From positions 113,965 through 177,964 of the forward strand of contig NZ_LT727809.1 of assembly GCF_900162665.1 (NCBI RefSeq): a DNA stretch of 64,000 bases, read 5' to 3'. This document shows, piece after piece, positions 16,479 through 25,744 of this stretch. Position numbers and translations under genes: made by a program. The notes beneath the pieces were generated by a model. It was given only the letters and a program-made list of their open reading frames with translations, was not told the origin of the DNA and searched no databases. This stretch comes from Oceanobacillus sojae (GTDB taxonomy: Bacteria; Bacillota; Bacilli; Bacillales; Amphibacillaceae). The stretch's first letter is position 1, and every line of letters begins with the position of its first letter.

Positions 16479-16958
16479 TCATAAATGCTTTTCAAGTACC
16501 GCAACAAATTTTTCTAAACATTCCTGATCAATAGTATCGAATCTGTCATGAATAGGACTGTCAATATCTAATACACCAATGATCTCATTATTATGGCGGA
16601 CAGGAATAACAATTTCCGATTTTGACGCTCCATCGCAGGCGATATGGCCAGGAAATTGGTGAACATCTGATATACGCTGTGTTTTCTTTTCTGAGACAGC
16701 TGTTCCGCAGACTCCTTTTCCAAAAGGAATACGGATGCACGCCGGAAGTCCCTGGAAGGGTCCAAGCACTAATTCTTCCTTTTCGGATAAGTAGAATCCA
16801 ACCCAGTTTACTTCATCTAAAAATTGATTGAGAAGTGCTGAAGCATTTGAAAGTAGTGCGATTTGGTTTGTTTCACCCGCTGATAAAGCATCCAGCTGTT
16901 TGATAAGAAGCTCGTAATCCTTTGTTTTTTCTCCAGAATAATCAAGTTGTTGAAACAT
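16479..16958 (-). CDS. ytsP: Free methionine-(R)-sulfoxide reductase, GAF domain (YtsP-like)
   Basis: A 159-residue single GAF-domain enzyme that reduces free methionine-R-sulfoxide with thioredoxin. The three Cys used in the fRMsr cycle are present in PACIRIPFGKGVCG (two) and HIACD (one), about residues 82, 92 and 116. NWVGFYL and GVLDIDSP are family motifs. Start ATG 16958 has TAGGAGG about 8 bases upstream. In B. subtilis ytsP lies beside rpsD and refZ, and the same neighbourhood is seen here apart from the inserted TnpB element. It is transcribed divergently from refZ. Confidence 0.9.
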   Translation of the reverse strand: MFQQLDYSGEKTKDYELLIKQLDALSAGETNQIALLSNASALLNQFLDEVNWVGFYLSEKEELVLGPFQGLPACIRIPFGKGVCGTAVSEKKTQRISDVHQFPGHIACDGASKSEIVIPVRHNNEIIGVLDIDSPIHDRFDTIDQECLEKFVAVLEKHL

Positions 16959-17101
16959 GATGTGTTACCTCCTAAAAGTTGCAATAGTAGTTTTGTGAAA
17001 AAATGACATTTAACGACATGCATACAGTTTTTGTCGATAATCGATTAAAGGATTTATCCCCTTCCTTGTCGTAAATGAATAGAGTAAGGAGTTGAATAAG
17101 A

Positions 17102-17728
17102 ATGAAAAATAACGTAACCAAGCAAAAAGTAGTGGATGCTGCTTCCTCCCTATTCTTTCAAAAAGGATTTCATGGCACTTCTGTGCGTGATATTGCTGAT
17201 CGGGCCTCTGTGAATGTTTCCTTAATCAGTTATTATTTTAAAGGAAAGCAGGGCCTTTTAGAATATGCTGTAACAAACTATTATGAAGCATACTTAGAGA
17301 AAATAGAAGAGTCACTTGAAACAACAGAAGGAAGCTCTTCTATCGATCGATTAAATGAATTAATTTTTACAATTATACATTATAAGCAAACGCATCATCA
17401 ATTAACATGTTTTATTCAGCGTGAATTATCTCTTGACTCTGTATTCGTCAGGGAAATGACGGTTACATATCTGGCTAAAGAGAATTACTATTTAAAAGAG
17501 TTATTTCAGGAAACAATCGGCAGAAATGCTGATCAGGACGAGAAAAGGTATTTATTTATGCAGCTGAAAGGCATGCTGATAACCCCTTATATTTTACATT
17601 CAGATTGGAAAGACCAAATTTTAGGGCAATTCGCTCACGAACAATTTGTGAAAAAATATACCAAAAGTATCCAGAAATGGATTGAATTTAATGCAAATAT
17701 AAAAATGAACGAGAAAAGTAAATACTAA
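17102..17728 (+). CDS. refZ: RefZ, TetR-family forespore regulator of FtsZ (YttP)
   Basis: A 208-residue TetR-fold DNA-binding protein. Residues about 10-50 form the helix-turn-helix (VVDAASSLFFQKGFHGTSVRDIADRASVNVSLISYYFKGKQGLLE). The remainder is the helical dimer/ligand domain. In B. subtilis RefZ binds motifs near oriC and acts with FtsZ for polar septum placement and chromosome capture during sporulation. Assignment rests on the conserved position between the GAF/fRMsr gene and ezrA plus length. No RefZ-binding motif was identified in the window. Confidence 0.8.
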   Translation: MKNNVTKQKVVDAASSLFFQKGFHGTSVRDIADRASVNVSLISYYFKGKQGLLEYAVTNYYEAYLEKIEESLETTEGSSSIDRLNELIFTIIHYKQTHHQLTCFIQRELSLDSVFVREMTVTYLAKENYYLKELFQETIGRNADQDEKRYLFMQLKGMLITPYILHSDWKDQILGQFAHEQFVKKYTKSIQKWIEFNANIKMNEKSKY

Positions 17729-17899
17729 AAAATAATTGACTTTTCCCCGGATAAATATCAAAAAGTTGTTGAATCAGTAAGAAAAATGTATTTTCTTTAG
17801 CCAAAAGGGCGGAATACATGATATTATAAAGGATATATTATTGTGATTTTGTAATTATAGATATATTTATATAGATGTTTATTGGTTGGGAGGCAAAGT

Positions 17900-19594
17900 A
17901 TGGCTGTCGTAGTTGGGATTATTTTAGCGATTATTGTATGTTTAACGATTGCTTTAATTGTAAGAAAACGGGTTTATGATCAGGTAGACCATATTGAGAA
18001 ATGGAAATTGGATATTATGGATAGAGATGTTGCGAAGCAGATTGGAAAAATTAAAACATTGAATCTATCCGGTGAAACACTGGAGAAATTTGAAGAATGG
18101 AAAGACGAATGGGAAAAAATTGTAACCAAATCTTTGCCTGACATAGAGAAGTATTTGATGGATGCAGAGGAGGCAGCTGACCGCTTTCTTGTGCCTAAAG
18201 CAAATAAAATTTTGAAAGAGGCAGAAAATCATCTCGAAAAAATTGAGGAAGAAATCAAAGAAATTATCGGTGAGTTAGAGGAATTACTTTACGCAGAAGA
18301 AACAGGTCGTGGCGGTGCGGAGGAATTAAAACCGAGAATTAAAGGGTTACGAAGTATGCTTTCCCAATCCAGATATCAATATGGAAAGGCCGAAAAGCAA
18401 TTTGACAAGGAAATTGATGAGCTGGAAGCAATATTGGATCAATACGATGCATTCGTTAATGATGGTGACTATTTAAAAGCGAATGAAAGTATTAGTGAAT
18501 TAAAGGAAAGTACTGAAAAAGTAGAAAATAAATTAGATACATTTCCTGATTTGCTCAAACAAGTGAAGCAGGAGCTGCCATCTCAATTAACAAATCTTTC
18601 TTCCGGCATGAAAGAGATGAGGGAAAGCGGCTACCGGATTAGACATTTAGGCTTTGAAAAAGAAATTATTACATATCAGGAACAATTGAAGGATATAGAA
18701 TCTCAGCTTGAAACTGCTGATATAACTGATGTGGAACAGCTTCTTCAGCAAATAGAGACACGTATTTTAGAAATGTACGAAGCTCTGGAAGGGGAAGCAA
18801 TAGCCAAGAACTATATAGAGCAGAAAGGGCCGGAGTATGAGGATTCTGTAAACCAGATAAGTGCTACGTATGAAACTGCGAAAATAGAAGTAGAAGAGAT
18901 AAAGAAGGCTTACTACGTAGAAGACGATGATATGGAACGTTTCCAGACTATGGGTAAAGCAATTAAAGCTTTAAAAGGTCATGTAGAAGAATTACACCAG
19001 AGTATAGAGGACGATAAACAATCACATTCAGAATTGAAAAAAGGAATTGAAGAAGGATTTAAGAAAATTGCACAGCTGGAAGAAGAGCATGAATCCTTTA
19101 AAAAGTCTATTGCAAATTTACGGAAAGATGAGCTGGAGGCAAGAGATAAACTGGTAGAGATGCGCGGACAGCTTACAGATTTGAATAGAAAACTGAAAAA
19201 GAGTAACATACCGGGAGTACCAAGCTATATTTGGACCCGTTTTGAAACAGCAATACAGAAAAATGAGAAGGTAATGGAAGCGTTAGAAACCTATCCATTA
19301 GATATGAACAATGTACAGCAGGCGTTGACTGAGGCTAAAAAATCGATTGAGCAGGCATATGAGCAGGTAGATATGATGCTGGATCAGGCTTATTTGACGG
19401 AGCAGGTGATTCAATATGCAAACCGCTACAGAAGTAAGCACTCTGACTTGGACAACAAGCTGAAGGAAGCAGAGAGATTATTCCGTAATTATGAATATGA
19501 GCTTTCTTTAGAGCATGCTGCCAAAGCAGTAGAAGAGATTGAACCGGGATCGTTACAGAAAATAGAATCGTATCAGACGGAAAGAAGCCAGTAA
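17900..19594 (+). CDS. ezrA: Septation ring formation regulator EzrA
   Basis: A 564-residue negative regulator of FtsZ ring formation. It has one N-terminal TM helix (about residues 2-22, VVVGIILAIIVCLTIALIV) followed by a basic stop (RKR) and about 530 residues of cytoplasmic spectrin-like coiled-coil repeats rich in Glu, Lys and Leu. Length matches the B. subtilis protein (about 562). The ATG at 17900 is preceded by GGGAGG; an in-frame TTG at 17882 lies upstream of that site and is rejected. It lies between refZ and iscS as in related genomes. EzrA caps the cell division group of the window. Confidence 0.95.
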   Translation: MAVVVGIILAIIVCLTIALIVRKRVYDQVDHIEKWKLDIMDRDVAKQIGKIKTLNLSGETLEKFEEWKDEWEKIVTKSLPDIEKYLMDAEEAADRFLVPKANKILKEAENHLEKIEEEIKEIIGELEELLYAEETGRGGAEELKPRIKGLRSMLSQSRYQYGKAEKQFDKEIDELEAILDQYDAFVNDGDYLKANESISELKESTEKVENKLDTFPDLLKQVKQELPSQLTNLSSGMKEMRESGYRIRHLGFEKEIITYQEQLKDIESQLETADITDVEQLLQQIETRILEMYEALEGEAIAKNYIEQKGPEYEDSVNQISATYETAKIEVEEIKKAYYVEDDDMERFQTMGKAIKALKGHVEELHQSIEDDKQSHSELKKGIEEGFKKIAQLEEEHESFKKSIANLRKDELEARDKLVEMRGQLTDLNRKLKKSNIPGVPSYIWTRFETAIQKNEKVMEALETYPLDMNNVQQALTEAKKSIEQAYEQVDMMLDQAYLTEQVIQYANRYRSKHSDLDNKLKEAERLFRNYEYELSLEHAAKAVEEIEPGSLQKIESYQTERSQ

Positions 19595-19739
19595 TTATAA
19601 TAAATTCCTTCGTTGACGAGAAAAGGTTATTTACTGGACAAGAACAGGAGCAGGAGGAACATTTTTTTGAGATTACAGGTTGCCTGCTTTGTATCCGCTG
19701 AAGATTTCAGATACTATATAATATGAAAAATATAAGGTA

Positions 19740-19785
19740 AAGGCTGTCGCTAAGAATGGAATCTTCGTTAACTTAGGTCAGCCTT
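19740..19785 (+). terminator. Hairpin between ezrA and iscS
   Basis: aaggctg...ctaag (19740-19753) pairs with cttag...cagcctt (19772-19785), followed closely by acattttt. Probably terminates ezrA. Confidence 0.55.
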
Positions 19786-19814
19786 ACATTTTTGTTAAAA
19801 AGAAGGTGGAAAAC

Positions 19815-20957
19815 TTGATATATTTCGATAACAGTGCAACAACGAAGCCGCACCCGGAAGTGATTGAAAGCTTCGCAAAAGTATCAGCTAATTATTTTGC
19901 CAATCCCTCATCGATACATCCTCTAGGCGGCCAAGTGGAGAAACTGTTGGAGGCTGCGAGACAGCAGGCAGCAGATTTAATCGGCGTTCTCAAGGAGACA
20001 TTAATTTTTACTTCAGGAGGGACGGAAGGAAATAATACAGCGATTAAAGGAGTTGCCCTTGAGCACCAGTCACGAGGGAAACATATTATTACAACACAGG
20101 CCGAGCATCCGTCTATTTATGATACATGCAGCAGCTTAGAAAAATTAGGTTTTGAAATAACCTATATGCCGGTAGCAGAAGATGGAACTGTTTCAGCGGC
20201 AGATGTTGAAAATTCAATCCGAAAAGATACGATACTTGTTACAATGATGCAGGTGAACAATGAAATTGGCTCGATTCAGCCGGTTGAGGAAATTGGAAAT
20301 GTTTTAAAAAAATACCCTAAAGTGCTTTTTCATGTGGATGCTGTCCAAGGATTGGGAAAGGTTCCTTTAAACCTTTCAGATACTGGTATTGATTTATGTA
20401 CTTTTTCAGGTCATAAAATTCATGGACTAAAAGGAACAGGACTCCTGTATGTGAATCATACGGCCAAATTATATCCGCTTCTTCACGGTGGCAGTCAAGA
20501 ATATGGTATCCGTTCAGGAACAGAGAATGTGGCTGGCGCTGTTTCTTTTGTAAAAGCTTTGCGTTTAATCAAAGAAAAGCAAAACCATCAGAAGGATAAT
20601 ATGTTAAAAACTCTGCATGATAAGCTGATGAAGGGGCTCCGTCAGCTGGAGGATATTGAAATCAACAGTCCTTCAGACGGTGCTAATCATATCGTACACT
20701 TTTCGGTTCCGGGAATGAAGCCGGAGGTTATTATCCACAGCTTAAGCCAAAAGGAAATTTATATTTCTACAAAGTCGGCCTGTTCGTCCCGGAGTCTGAC
20801 AGAGAGCCAGGTGCTGGCTGCCTGCGGTAAATCAAAGGAGATTGCTTCCTCAGGCTTGCGGATAAGCTTCTCTTATGAGAACACTGAAGAAGAAATAGAT
20901 ATTTTTATGAAAGAATTAAAAAAAGCAATTAAACAATTTAAAGAGGCATTGAGGTAG
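19815..20957 (+). CDS. nifZ: Cysteine desulfurase (IscS/NifZ type) for tRNA thiolation
   Basis: A 380-residue PLP enzyme, class V aminotransferase fold. The start IYFDNSATTKPHPEV is typical. The PLP Lys lies in SGHKIHGLKGTG (about residue 200), the His stacking on PLP in TQAEHPSI (about 100), and the catalytic Cys in STKSACSSRS (about 325). I prefer TTG 19815, since AAGGTGG ends just before it and it gives the usual N-terminus; a GTG at 19806 would lie inside that ribosome site. It is followed after 5 bases by thiI, the partner to which the sulfur is passed for 4-thiouridine in tRNA. Confidence 0.93.
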   Translation: MIYFDNSATTKPHPEVIESFAKVSANYFANPSSIHPLGGQVEKLLEAARQQAADLIGVLKETLIFTSGGTEGNNTAIKGVALEHQSRGKHIITTQAEHPSIYDTCSSLEKLGFEITYMPVAEDGTVSAADVENSIRKDTILVTMMQVNNEIGSIQPVEEIGNVLKKYPKVLFHVDAVQGLGKVPLNLSDTGIDLCTFSGHKIHGLKGTGLLYVNHTAKLYPLLHGGSQEYGIRSGTENVAGAVSFVKALRLIKEKQNHQKDNMLKTLHDKLMKGLRQLEDIEINSPSDGANHIVHFSVPGMKPEVIIHSLSQKEIYISTKSACSSRSLTESQVLAACGKSKEIASSGLRISFSYENTEEEIDIFMKELKKAIKQFKEALR

Positions 20958-20962
20958 ATAAC

Positions 20963-22165
20963 ATGCAATATGATCATATATTAATTCGTTATGGCGAGTT
21001 AGCACTAAAAGGAAAAAATGCGAAACAATTTATATTAAAGCTTCATGATAATATCCATCAAAAAGTAAAGGATTTTGATGGTGTAAAGGTAATGCGGACG
21101 CAAGGAAGAATGTTCGTTTTGCTGAATGGGAATGATCCGGAGCCAATCATTGAAAAGCTGCGTGATGTTTTTGGTATTCATAGTTTAAGCCTGGCAATTC
21201 GTGTTGAAAACGATGTAGAAGAAATGAAGGAAGCTGCTCTTTATGCATTAAAGCAGGAAACGGATGTTAAAACATTTAAAATGAGTGTACGCCGTACCAA
21301 AAAAGATTTCCCAAAACATTCCGGGGAAATGAATCATATACTGGGAAGCCATTTGTTAACTAATACAGAGGACATCACGGTAGATGTACATGATCCTGAT
21401 TTAGAAATTAAAGTAGAAATTCGTAAAGAAGCGACCTATATTACCAGTGGAACAATTATGTGCAGAGGTGGGCTTCCGGTTGGAACCTCCGGCAAATCAT
21501 TGCTCTTGCTTTCAGGCGGAATTGATAGTCCGGCGGCCGGCTTTTTGGCAATGAAAAGAGGCGTTCATTTAGAAGCAATTCATTTTCATTCCCCGCCGTT
21601 TACAAGTGATCGGGCGAAGCAAAAGGTGTTGGATCTTACGAAACAGCTCACGAAGTATGGAAAGTCCATCAAAGTGCATGTTGTGCCGTTTACCAAATTA
21701 CAGCAGGAAATTTTTAGAGAGATGCCAAATGACTATGCCATGACAATCATGCGCCGCGTGATGTTCCGGGTCAGTGAACAGCTTTGCAGACGAGAAGGAA
21801 TCTTGTCGCTGACAACAGGAGAGAACCTGGGACAGGTGGCGAGTCAGACGATGGACAGTATGCATACCATCAATGAGGTAACGAATTATCCAATTATCCG
21901 TCCGTTAATCGCTATGGATAAGGAAGAGGTTATTCGAATTGCACAGGATATCGGAACATATGAGACTTCGATTTTACCATATGAAGATTGCTGTACTATC
22001 TTTGTACCGAAATCTCCAAAAACAAAGCCGAAAAGAGACAAAGTCAATTTTTATGAATCCAAGTATGATTTTACACCATCAATTGAAGAAGCAATAGACG
22101 GTATAGAAACAATAAAAGTAACAGAGAAAACCTTATTCAATGAGGACTTTACAGATCTTTTTTAA
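20963..22165 (+). CDS. thiI: tRNA 4-thiouridine synthase ThiI
   Basis: A 400-residue enzyme that adenylates U8 of tRNA and transfers sulfur; it also feeds thiazole synthesis in some species. Domains in order are an N-terminal ferredoxin-like region (IRYGELALKGKNAKQF), THUMP (about 60-165) and a PP-loop ATPase with LSGGIDSPAAGF (about 182-193), then CRREG and ETSILPYEDCCTIF. It lacks the C-terminal rhodanese domain found in E. coli, as usual in Bacillus. Tight coupling to the cysteine desulfurase gene supports a dedicated sulfur relay. Confidence 0.96.
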   Translation: MQYDHILIRYGELALKGKNAKQFILKLHDNIHQKVKDFDGVKVMRTQGRMFVLLNGNDPEPIIEKLRDVFGIHSLSLAIRVENDVEEMKEAALYALKQETDVKTFKMSVRRTKKDFPKHSGEMNHILGSHLLTNTEDITVDVHDPDLEIKVEIRKEATYITSGTIMCRGGLPVGTSGKSLLLLSGGIDSPAAGFLAMKRGVHLEAIHFHSPPFTSDRAKQKVLDLTKQLTKYGKSIKVHVVPFTKLQQEIFREMPNDYAMTIMRRVMFRVSEQLCRREGILSLTTGENLGQVASQTMDSMHTINEVTNYPIIRPLIAMDKEEVIRIAQDIGTYETSILPYEDCCTIFVPKSPKTKPKRDKVNFYESKYDFTPSIEEAIDGIETIKVTEKTLFNEDFTDLF

Positions 22166-22235
22166 GCAGATGGGCTCTTTTTTACAGCAGTTTTTTAAAT
22201 AGCAGTTAAAAAGAAAAAATTACCATTAAATTAAA

Positions 22236-22266
22236 TGCATGTTTTCATCTCAATTGACGCATTCTA
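22236..22266 (+). promoter_or_regulatory. Possible sigma-G promoter of sspA
   Basis: TGCATG (22236-22241) and CATTCTA (22260-22266) are separated by 18 bases and resemble sigma-G boxes (TGAATA / CATACTA) with mismatches. Forespore expression is expected for a SASP gene. Confidence 0.4.
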
Positions 22267-22289
22267 TAAGTACCAAGGAGGTGAACAAC

Positions 22290-22487
22290 ATGGCAAATAA
22301 TAACTCAAATCAATTAGTTGTTCCAGGAGTGCAACAAGCACTTGATCAAATGAAATACGAAATTGCTCAGGAATTTGGCGTTCAACTTGGTCCTGACTCA
22401 ACTTCTCGTGCTAACGGATCTGTTGGTGGAGAAATTACGAAAAGATTGGTAACAATGGCTGAGCAGCAATTTGGCGGAACTAAATAA
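22290..22487 (+). CDS. sspA: Small acid-soluble spore protein, alpha/beta type
   Basis: A 65-residue SASP that coats and protects DNA in the dormant spore and is degraded on germination. The core [34 protein letters not shown] contains the germination protease site around E-I-A (about residues 23-26) and the two conserved DNA-contact segments. Start ATG 22290 has a perfect AAGGAGGTG 7 bases before. Same location (after thiI, before nadK) as sspA in B. subtilis. Monocistronic with a terminator behind. Confidence 0.96.
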   Translation: MANNNSNQLVVPGVQQALDQMKYEIAQEFGVQLGPDSTSRANGSVGGEITKRLVTMAEQQFGGTK

Positions 22488-22502
22488 TAAAACTGAATGG
22501 CT

Positions 22503-22535
22503 AGCTGTCTCTGCAGATGCGGAGGCAGCTTTTAT
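22503..22535 (+). terminator. Terminator of sspA
   Basis: agctgtctc (22503-22511) pairs with gaggcagct (22522-22530), followed by tttat. Confidence 0.8.
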
Positions 22536-22610
22536 ATTACATAAAAATAAGATATATCTAAAAGAGCTCTTTGTTCTTGTGTACAGTATATTTTAATACA
22601 TCGCTTGTAA

Positions 22611-22652
22611 AAACCCGGAAATTCGCCTGTCTGAAAGTGAGTTTCCGGGTTT
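22611..22652 (-). terminator. Terminator of nadK
   Basis: Perfect 11-bp stem aaacccggaaa / tttccgggttt (22611-22621, 22642-22652), just downstream of the nadK stop on the minus strand; T-rich on both sides, so probably bidirectional. Confidence 0.85.
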
Positions 22653-22664
22653 CTGATAAATGAT

Positions 22665-23462
22665 TTATAAGAATGTTCTTTGTACACGGTTCCAGAATGT
22701 GTTATTTTTCATTTTTACAGTTTTGATTACTGTTGCGTCCATTTCGACATCAACATGGTGAATTAGCTGTACCGGCCATGCTTCGTTATCTAAACTGATA
22801 ATTGGGTAGTCATTTCCGTCTTGAATGACCTCCAGTTGAAGTTTTCTATCTTGTCCCAAAATAAAAGAAGACCCAAGTGTCCGGTAACTATTATTATTCA
22901 AAGAAGCTACCTCAGATACCTGGAAGCCGGAAAGAAGCGGATCGATAACTGCTCCACGTGCAGATTTGGAATAGCCTGTGCTTCCAGTAGGTGTAGATAC
23001 CACCATACCATCGCCCCGGAACGTTTCGAAGTTCTCGCCGTCTATTTTGACATTGATAACGATAGTTTTAATAATACTCGAGCGTAAAGATACCTCATTC
23101 AGGCAATAAAACGCTTTTTCACCATCAACACTCACTTTAATCGTAGGAAAACGGCGAACTTCAATTTTATTATTTGTTACTGCATCAATCATTTCATCGA
23201 ATCTGGTTATACTAAAATCACAGTATAATCCAATTTGTGCGTCGTCTGTTATACCGGTATAGATACAATCCTGACGAAATCCAGTCTTGCGGACAGCCTG
23301 CAGGAAAGTACCGTCTCCGCCAAAGCTGACAATAATAGAAGCATTTTTTGGATCATTAACAACGTGTAAACCATTCTGTTCAGCAATCGATTTTAAGTAA
23401 TCTGTTTTTTCGCCTTCCTGACGGGGGTGATAAAAAAAGAAAATATTATTACGATTTTGCAT
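22665..23462 (-). CDS. nadK: NAD kinase (second Bacillus type, YtdI/NadK2)
   Basis: A 265-residue ATP-NAD kinase making NADP. The signature GGDGT (SFGGDGTFL, about residues 52-60), the NE motif in CLNEVSL (about 123) and TPTGSTGYSKSA (about 157-168) are all present. Start ATG 23462 is preceded by GGAGG; the upstream TTG at 23480 includes that site. It is convergent with sspA, as in B. subtilis, where ppnK2 (ytdI) occupies this place. The neighbouring yteJ of B. subtilis is absent here. Confidence 0.93.
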   Translation of the reverse strand: MQNRNNIFFFYHPRQEGEKTDYLKSIAEQNGLHVVNDPKNASIIVSFGGDGTFLQAVRKTGFRQDCIYTGITDDAQIGLYCDFSITRFDEMIDAVTNNKIEVRRFPTIKVSVDGEKAFYCLNEVSLRSSIIKTIVINVKIDGENFETFRGDGMVVSTPTGSTGYSKSARGAVIDPLLSGFQVSEVASLNNNSYRTLGSSFILGQDRKLQLEVIQDGNDYPIISLDNEAWPVQLIHHVDVEMDATVIKTVKMKNNTFWNRVQRTFL

Positions 23463-23748
23463 ACGATAACCTCCAAGCAAATTTTATAGTGCAGTAATTT
23501 TTTGTCAGGCTCCCGTTTTCATGATTGAGATACTAGTTGTCAGACAGGAACATATCAAACAAGGTTTTAGTTCACGAAGTAAATGTAGATGGAAAAACCC
23601 TGAAGAAATATTATTTTTTCTTACATTCATCATAACATTTTCTAAGTGTTATTTCTCTTTAGAGATGTACATCATAGATAAGGAATGGATATGAAAGAAG
23701 ACAAATAATTGTAAAATATATTTTTTCATCATTTTAGGAGAGTTGATT

Positions 23749-24306
23749 ATGGATAGTTTATACATTTTGTTCATTTTTATTGCGGGTAGTATTTTGATCA
23801 TTCTATTTCTTTTCCGAAGCAAATGGATCATTAAAGTCAACTATCAATTTCCGGAAATGGATGATATGCAGATTTCCGTCTTTTTTTATAAATGGTGTGT
23901 ACTTAGAAAGAAAAAGTTGCGTATCCCAGATCAAAATGAAATGGAAAAAGGATATATGCATTTTTATAAGCATTTATCCCAAAAACAGCTTCATCTATTA
24001 AAACAATTGCAACTCCGGTCCTTATTAAAGGAAATAAAGGTACTTGAATTCAAATGGCAGACCAAGGGAGGGACGGGCAACGCTTTTACCACATCTATAG
24101 CAAGCGGGGCAATCTGGGCGATAAAAGGCTGGCTGATTGGTTACCTTACGCAGCATCTTCAGGTTTTTGAAAAACCGCAAATTCATGTACAGCCCGATTT
24201 TAAAAGCTGCAGTCTGGAGACCAGTTTTTCATGTATGATTTCCTTCCGCTTAGGAAAAACTATTCTGGGAATCATGCGCGTCTTGAAAATAAAGGAGGTA
24301 AAATAA
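23749..24306 (+). CDS. ytfI: DUF2953 membrane protein (YtfI-like)
   Basis: A 185-residue protein of unknown function. It has one N-terminal TM helix (about residues 4-22, ILFIFIAGSILIILFLF) and an outward or cytosolic domain ending in a conserved SFRLGKTILGIMRVLKIK. ATG 23749 has TTAGGAGAG about 8 bases before; a TTG at 23743 is less likely. Its stop overlaps the ATG of gerW (TAATG), so the two are translationally coupled, as ytfI-ytfJ in B. subtilis. A role in spores is suspected only from the partner. Confidence 0.8.
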   Translation: MDSLYILFIFIAGSILIILFLFRSKWIIKVNYQFPEMDDMQISVFFYKWCVLRKKKLRIPDQNEMEKGYMHFYKHLSQKQLHLLKQLQLRSLLKEIKVLEFKWQTKGGTGNAFTTSIASGAIWAIKGWLIGYLTQHLQVFEKPQIHVQPDFKSCSLETSFSCMISFRLGKTILGIMRVLKIKEVK

Positions 24307-24848
24307 TGACTGAACATCCGATAGAAGGTTTAATGTCCAGTGCAATGAGAAGTATACAAAAGATGGTAGAGGTAAATACGATTATCGGGGATCCTTTGAA
24401 GGCTTCCGATGATACAGTAATTATTCCGGTTTCAAAGGTTGGATTTGGTTTTGCGGCTGGCGGAAGTGAATTCATGCCGGGAGAATTAAAATCAAGCGAT
24501 TTTGAAGAGCATGAAATCCCGTTTGGTGGAGGAAGCGGAGGCGGAGTCTCAATAACACCGGTTGCTTTTTTAGTATTAAAGGAAGGCAATATGGAGCTGG
24601 TGCATATGGATCAGCATGCGCATCTGTATGAAAAAATAATTGATTTGATTCCTGAACTTCTGCAGCGGTCAGGTATGCCTAATAAAGAAAAAGTGTTAGA
24701 AAAGAAAGTAGAGCAAAGGCATCACAAAAAGGATGAGAAGGTGCATAAAGAACATCAAGAACATGAAGAACAAAAACAAGCTTCTGATCATGAACCGGAG
24801 AAAGAAAAAAAAGATCTGGAGTCTATTCTTGATCGTTTTGAAATTTAG
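24306..24848 (+). CDS. gerW: Spore germination/sporulation protein GerW (YtfJ)
   Basis: A 180-residue protein of the GerW/YtfJ family, found in spores and linked to germination responses in Bacillus. Residues 1-125 are the conserved domain, with EHPIEGLMSSAMRSI at the start, VIIPVSKVGFGFAAGG, and a glycine loop PFGGGSGGGVSITPVAFLVL. The last 50 residues form a low-complexity tail of His, Lys, Glu and Gln that is variable in the family. AAAGGAGG precedes the ATG, which overlaps the previous stop by one base. Expected under sporulation control. Confidence 0.9.
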   Translation: MTEHPIEGLMSSAMRSIQKMVEVNTIIGDPLKASDDTVIIPVSKVGFGFAAGGSEFMPGELKSSDFEEHEIPFGGGSGGGVSITPVAFLVLKEGNMELVHMDQHAHLYEKIIDLIPELLQRSGMPNKEKVLEKKVEQRHHKKDEKVHKEHQEHEEQKQASDHEPEKEKKDLESILDRFEI

Positions 24849-24941
24849 ATTGCAGAATAATAGCTATGATTGGACAGGTAATAAAACAGGCCCCATAATA
24901 GTAATTGAAACAGAATTGTAAAGATGGGGAGGAGAAATATA

Positions 24942-25442
24942 ATGCCAAAACATGTTACTTTTAAACAAGAAACCGTTACTTTACTCGGAGAAGAGCAAAA
25001 AGCAGGGAATAAAGCTCCTGACTTTACGGTAATTGCAAATGACTTATCAGAGAAAACGCTTGCCAATTATGACGGAAAGGTTAAATTAATCAGTGTGGTT
25101 CCTTCTGTTGATACAGGAGTATGTGCTGAGCAGACGCGCCGTTTTAATGAAGAAGCTGCCAATCTGGATAACACAGTTGTTTTAACGATCAGTATGGATT
25201 TACCATTTGCTCAAGCCCGCTGGTGTGGTGCAAATGGAATTGAAAACGTTGAAACATTATCTGATCACCGCTTAGCGGATTTTGGCAAAAATTATGGGGT
25301 ATTAATTGAAGAGCTCCGTTTATTATCCAGATCAATTTTTGTAGTAGATGAAAATAACGAAATCACTTACGTAGAATATGTTCCAGAAGTAACGAACCAT
25401 CCAAATTACGATGCTGTATTGGAGCATTTAAAAACAAAATAA
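24942..25442 (+). CDS. tpx: Thiol peroxidase (atypical 2-Cys peroxiredoxin)
   Basis: A 166-residue peroxiredoxin that reduces lipid and organic hydroperoxides with thioredoxin. The peroxidatic Cys lies in [11 protein letters not shown] (about residue 60) and the resolving Cys in ARWCGANG (about 94), the Tpx arrangement. ATG 24942 is chosen because GGGAGG lies just upstream within an alternative reading from 24924. It follows gerW after 93 bases and ends in a strong terminator. Same location as in B. subtilis. Confidence 0.96.
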   Translation: MPKHVTFKQETVTLLGEEQKAGNKAPDFTVIANDLSEKTLANYDGKVKLISVVPSVDTGVCAEQTRRFNEEAANLDNTVVLTISMDLPFAQARWCGANGIENVETLSDHRLADFGKNYGVLIEELRLLSRSIFVVDENNEITYVEYVPEVTNHPNYDAVLEHLKTK

Positions 25443-25446
25443 TGAG

Positions 25447-25483
25447 AAAAAAGCATGATTCCGTCTGAGTCATGCTTTTTTTA
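25447..25483 (+). terminator. Terminator of tpx
   Basis: Perfect 12-bp stem aaaaaagcatga / tcatgctttttt (25447-25458, 25470-25481) with a T run. Confidence 0.9.
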
Positions 25484-25744
25484 AAAATAAAATACATAAA
25501 CTTTAAGTTCGCAGGCTTAAAATGATAAGTAAAAGTGCGGGTATAATGATAAAAAAGAATTAAAGATTGCCGAATCCTGAAGCGGATAAAAATAATACGG
25601 CACTATCGTCGGCTAAAGAATGGTCATGTCTTCCACTTTTTTATCTAAGCAAATTATTTTATTTGGAAATAATGAAATTCCTTTTACATCTGGTGTGAGA
25701 ATTGTTAAAATAGAAAGTTGTCAGCTTGGATAGGAGGACATGCC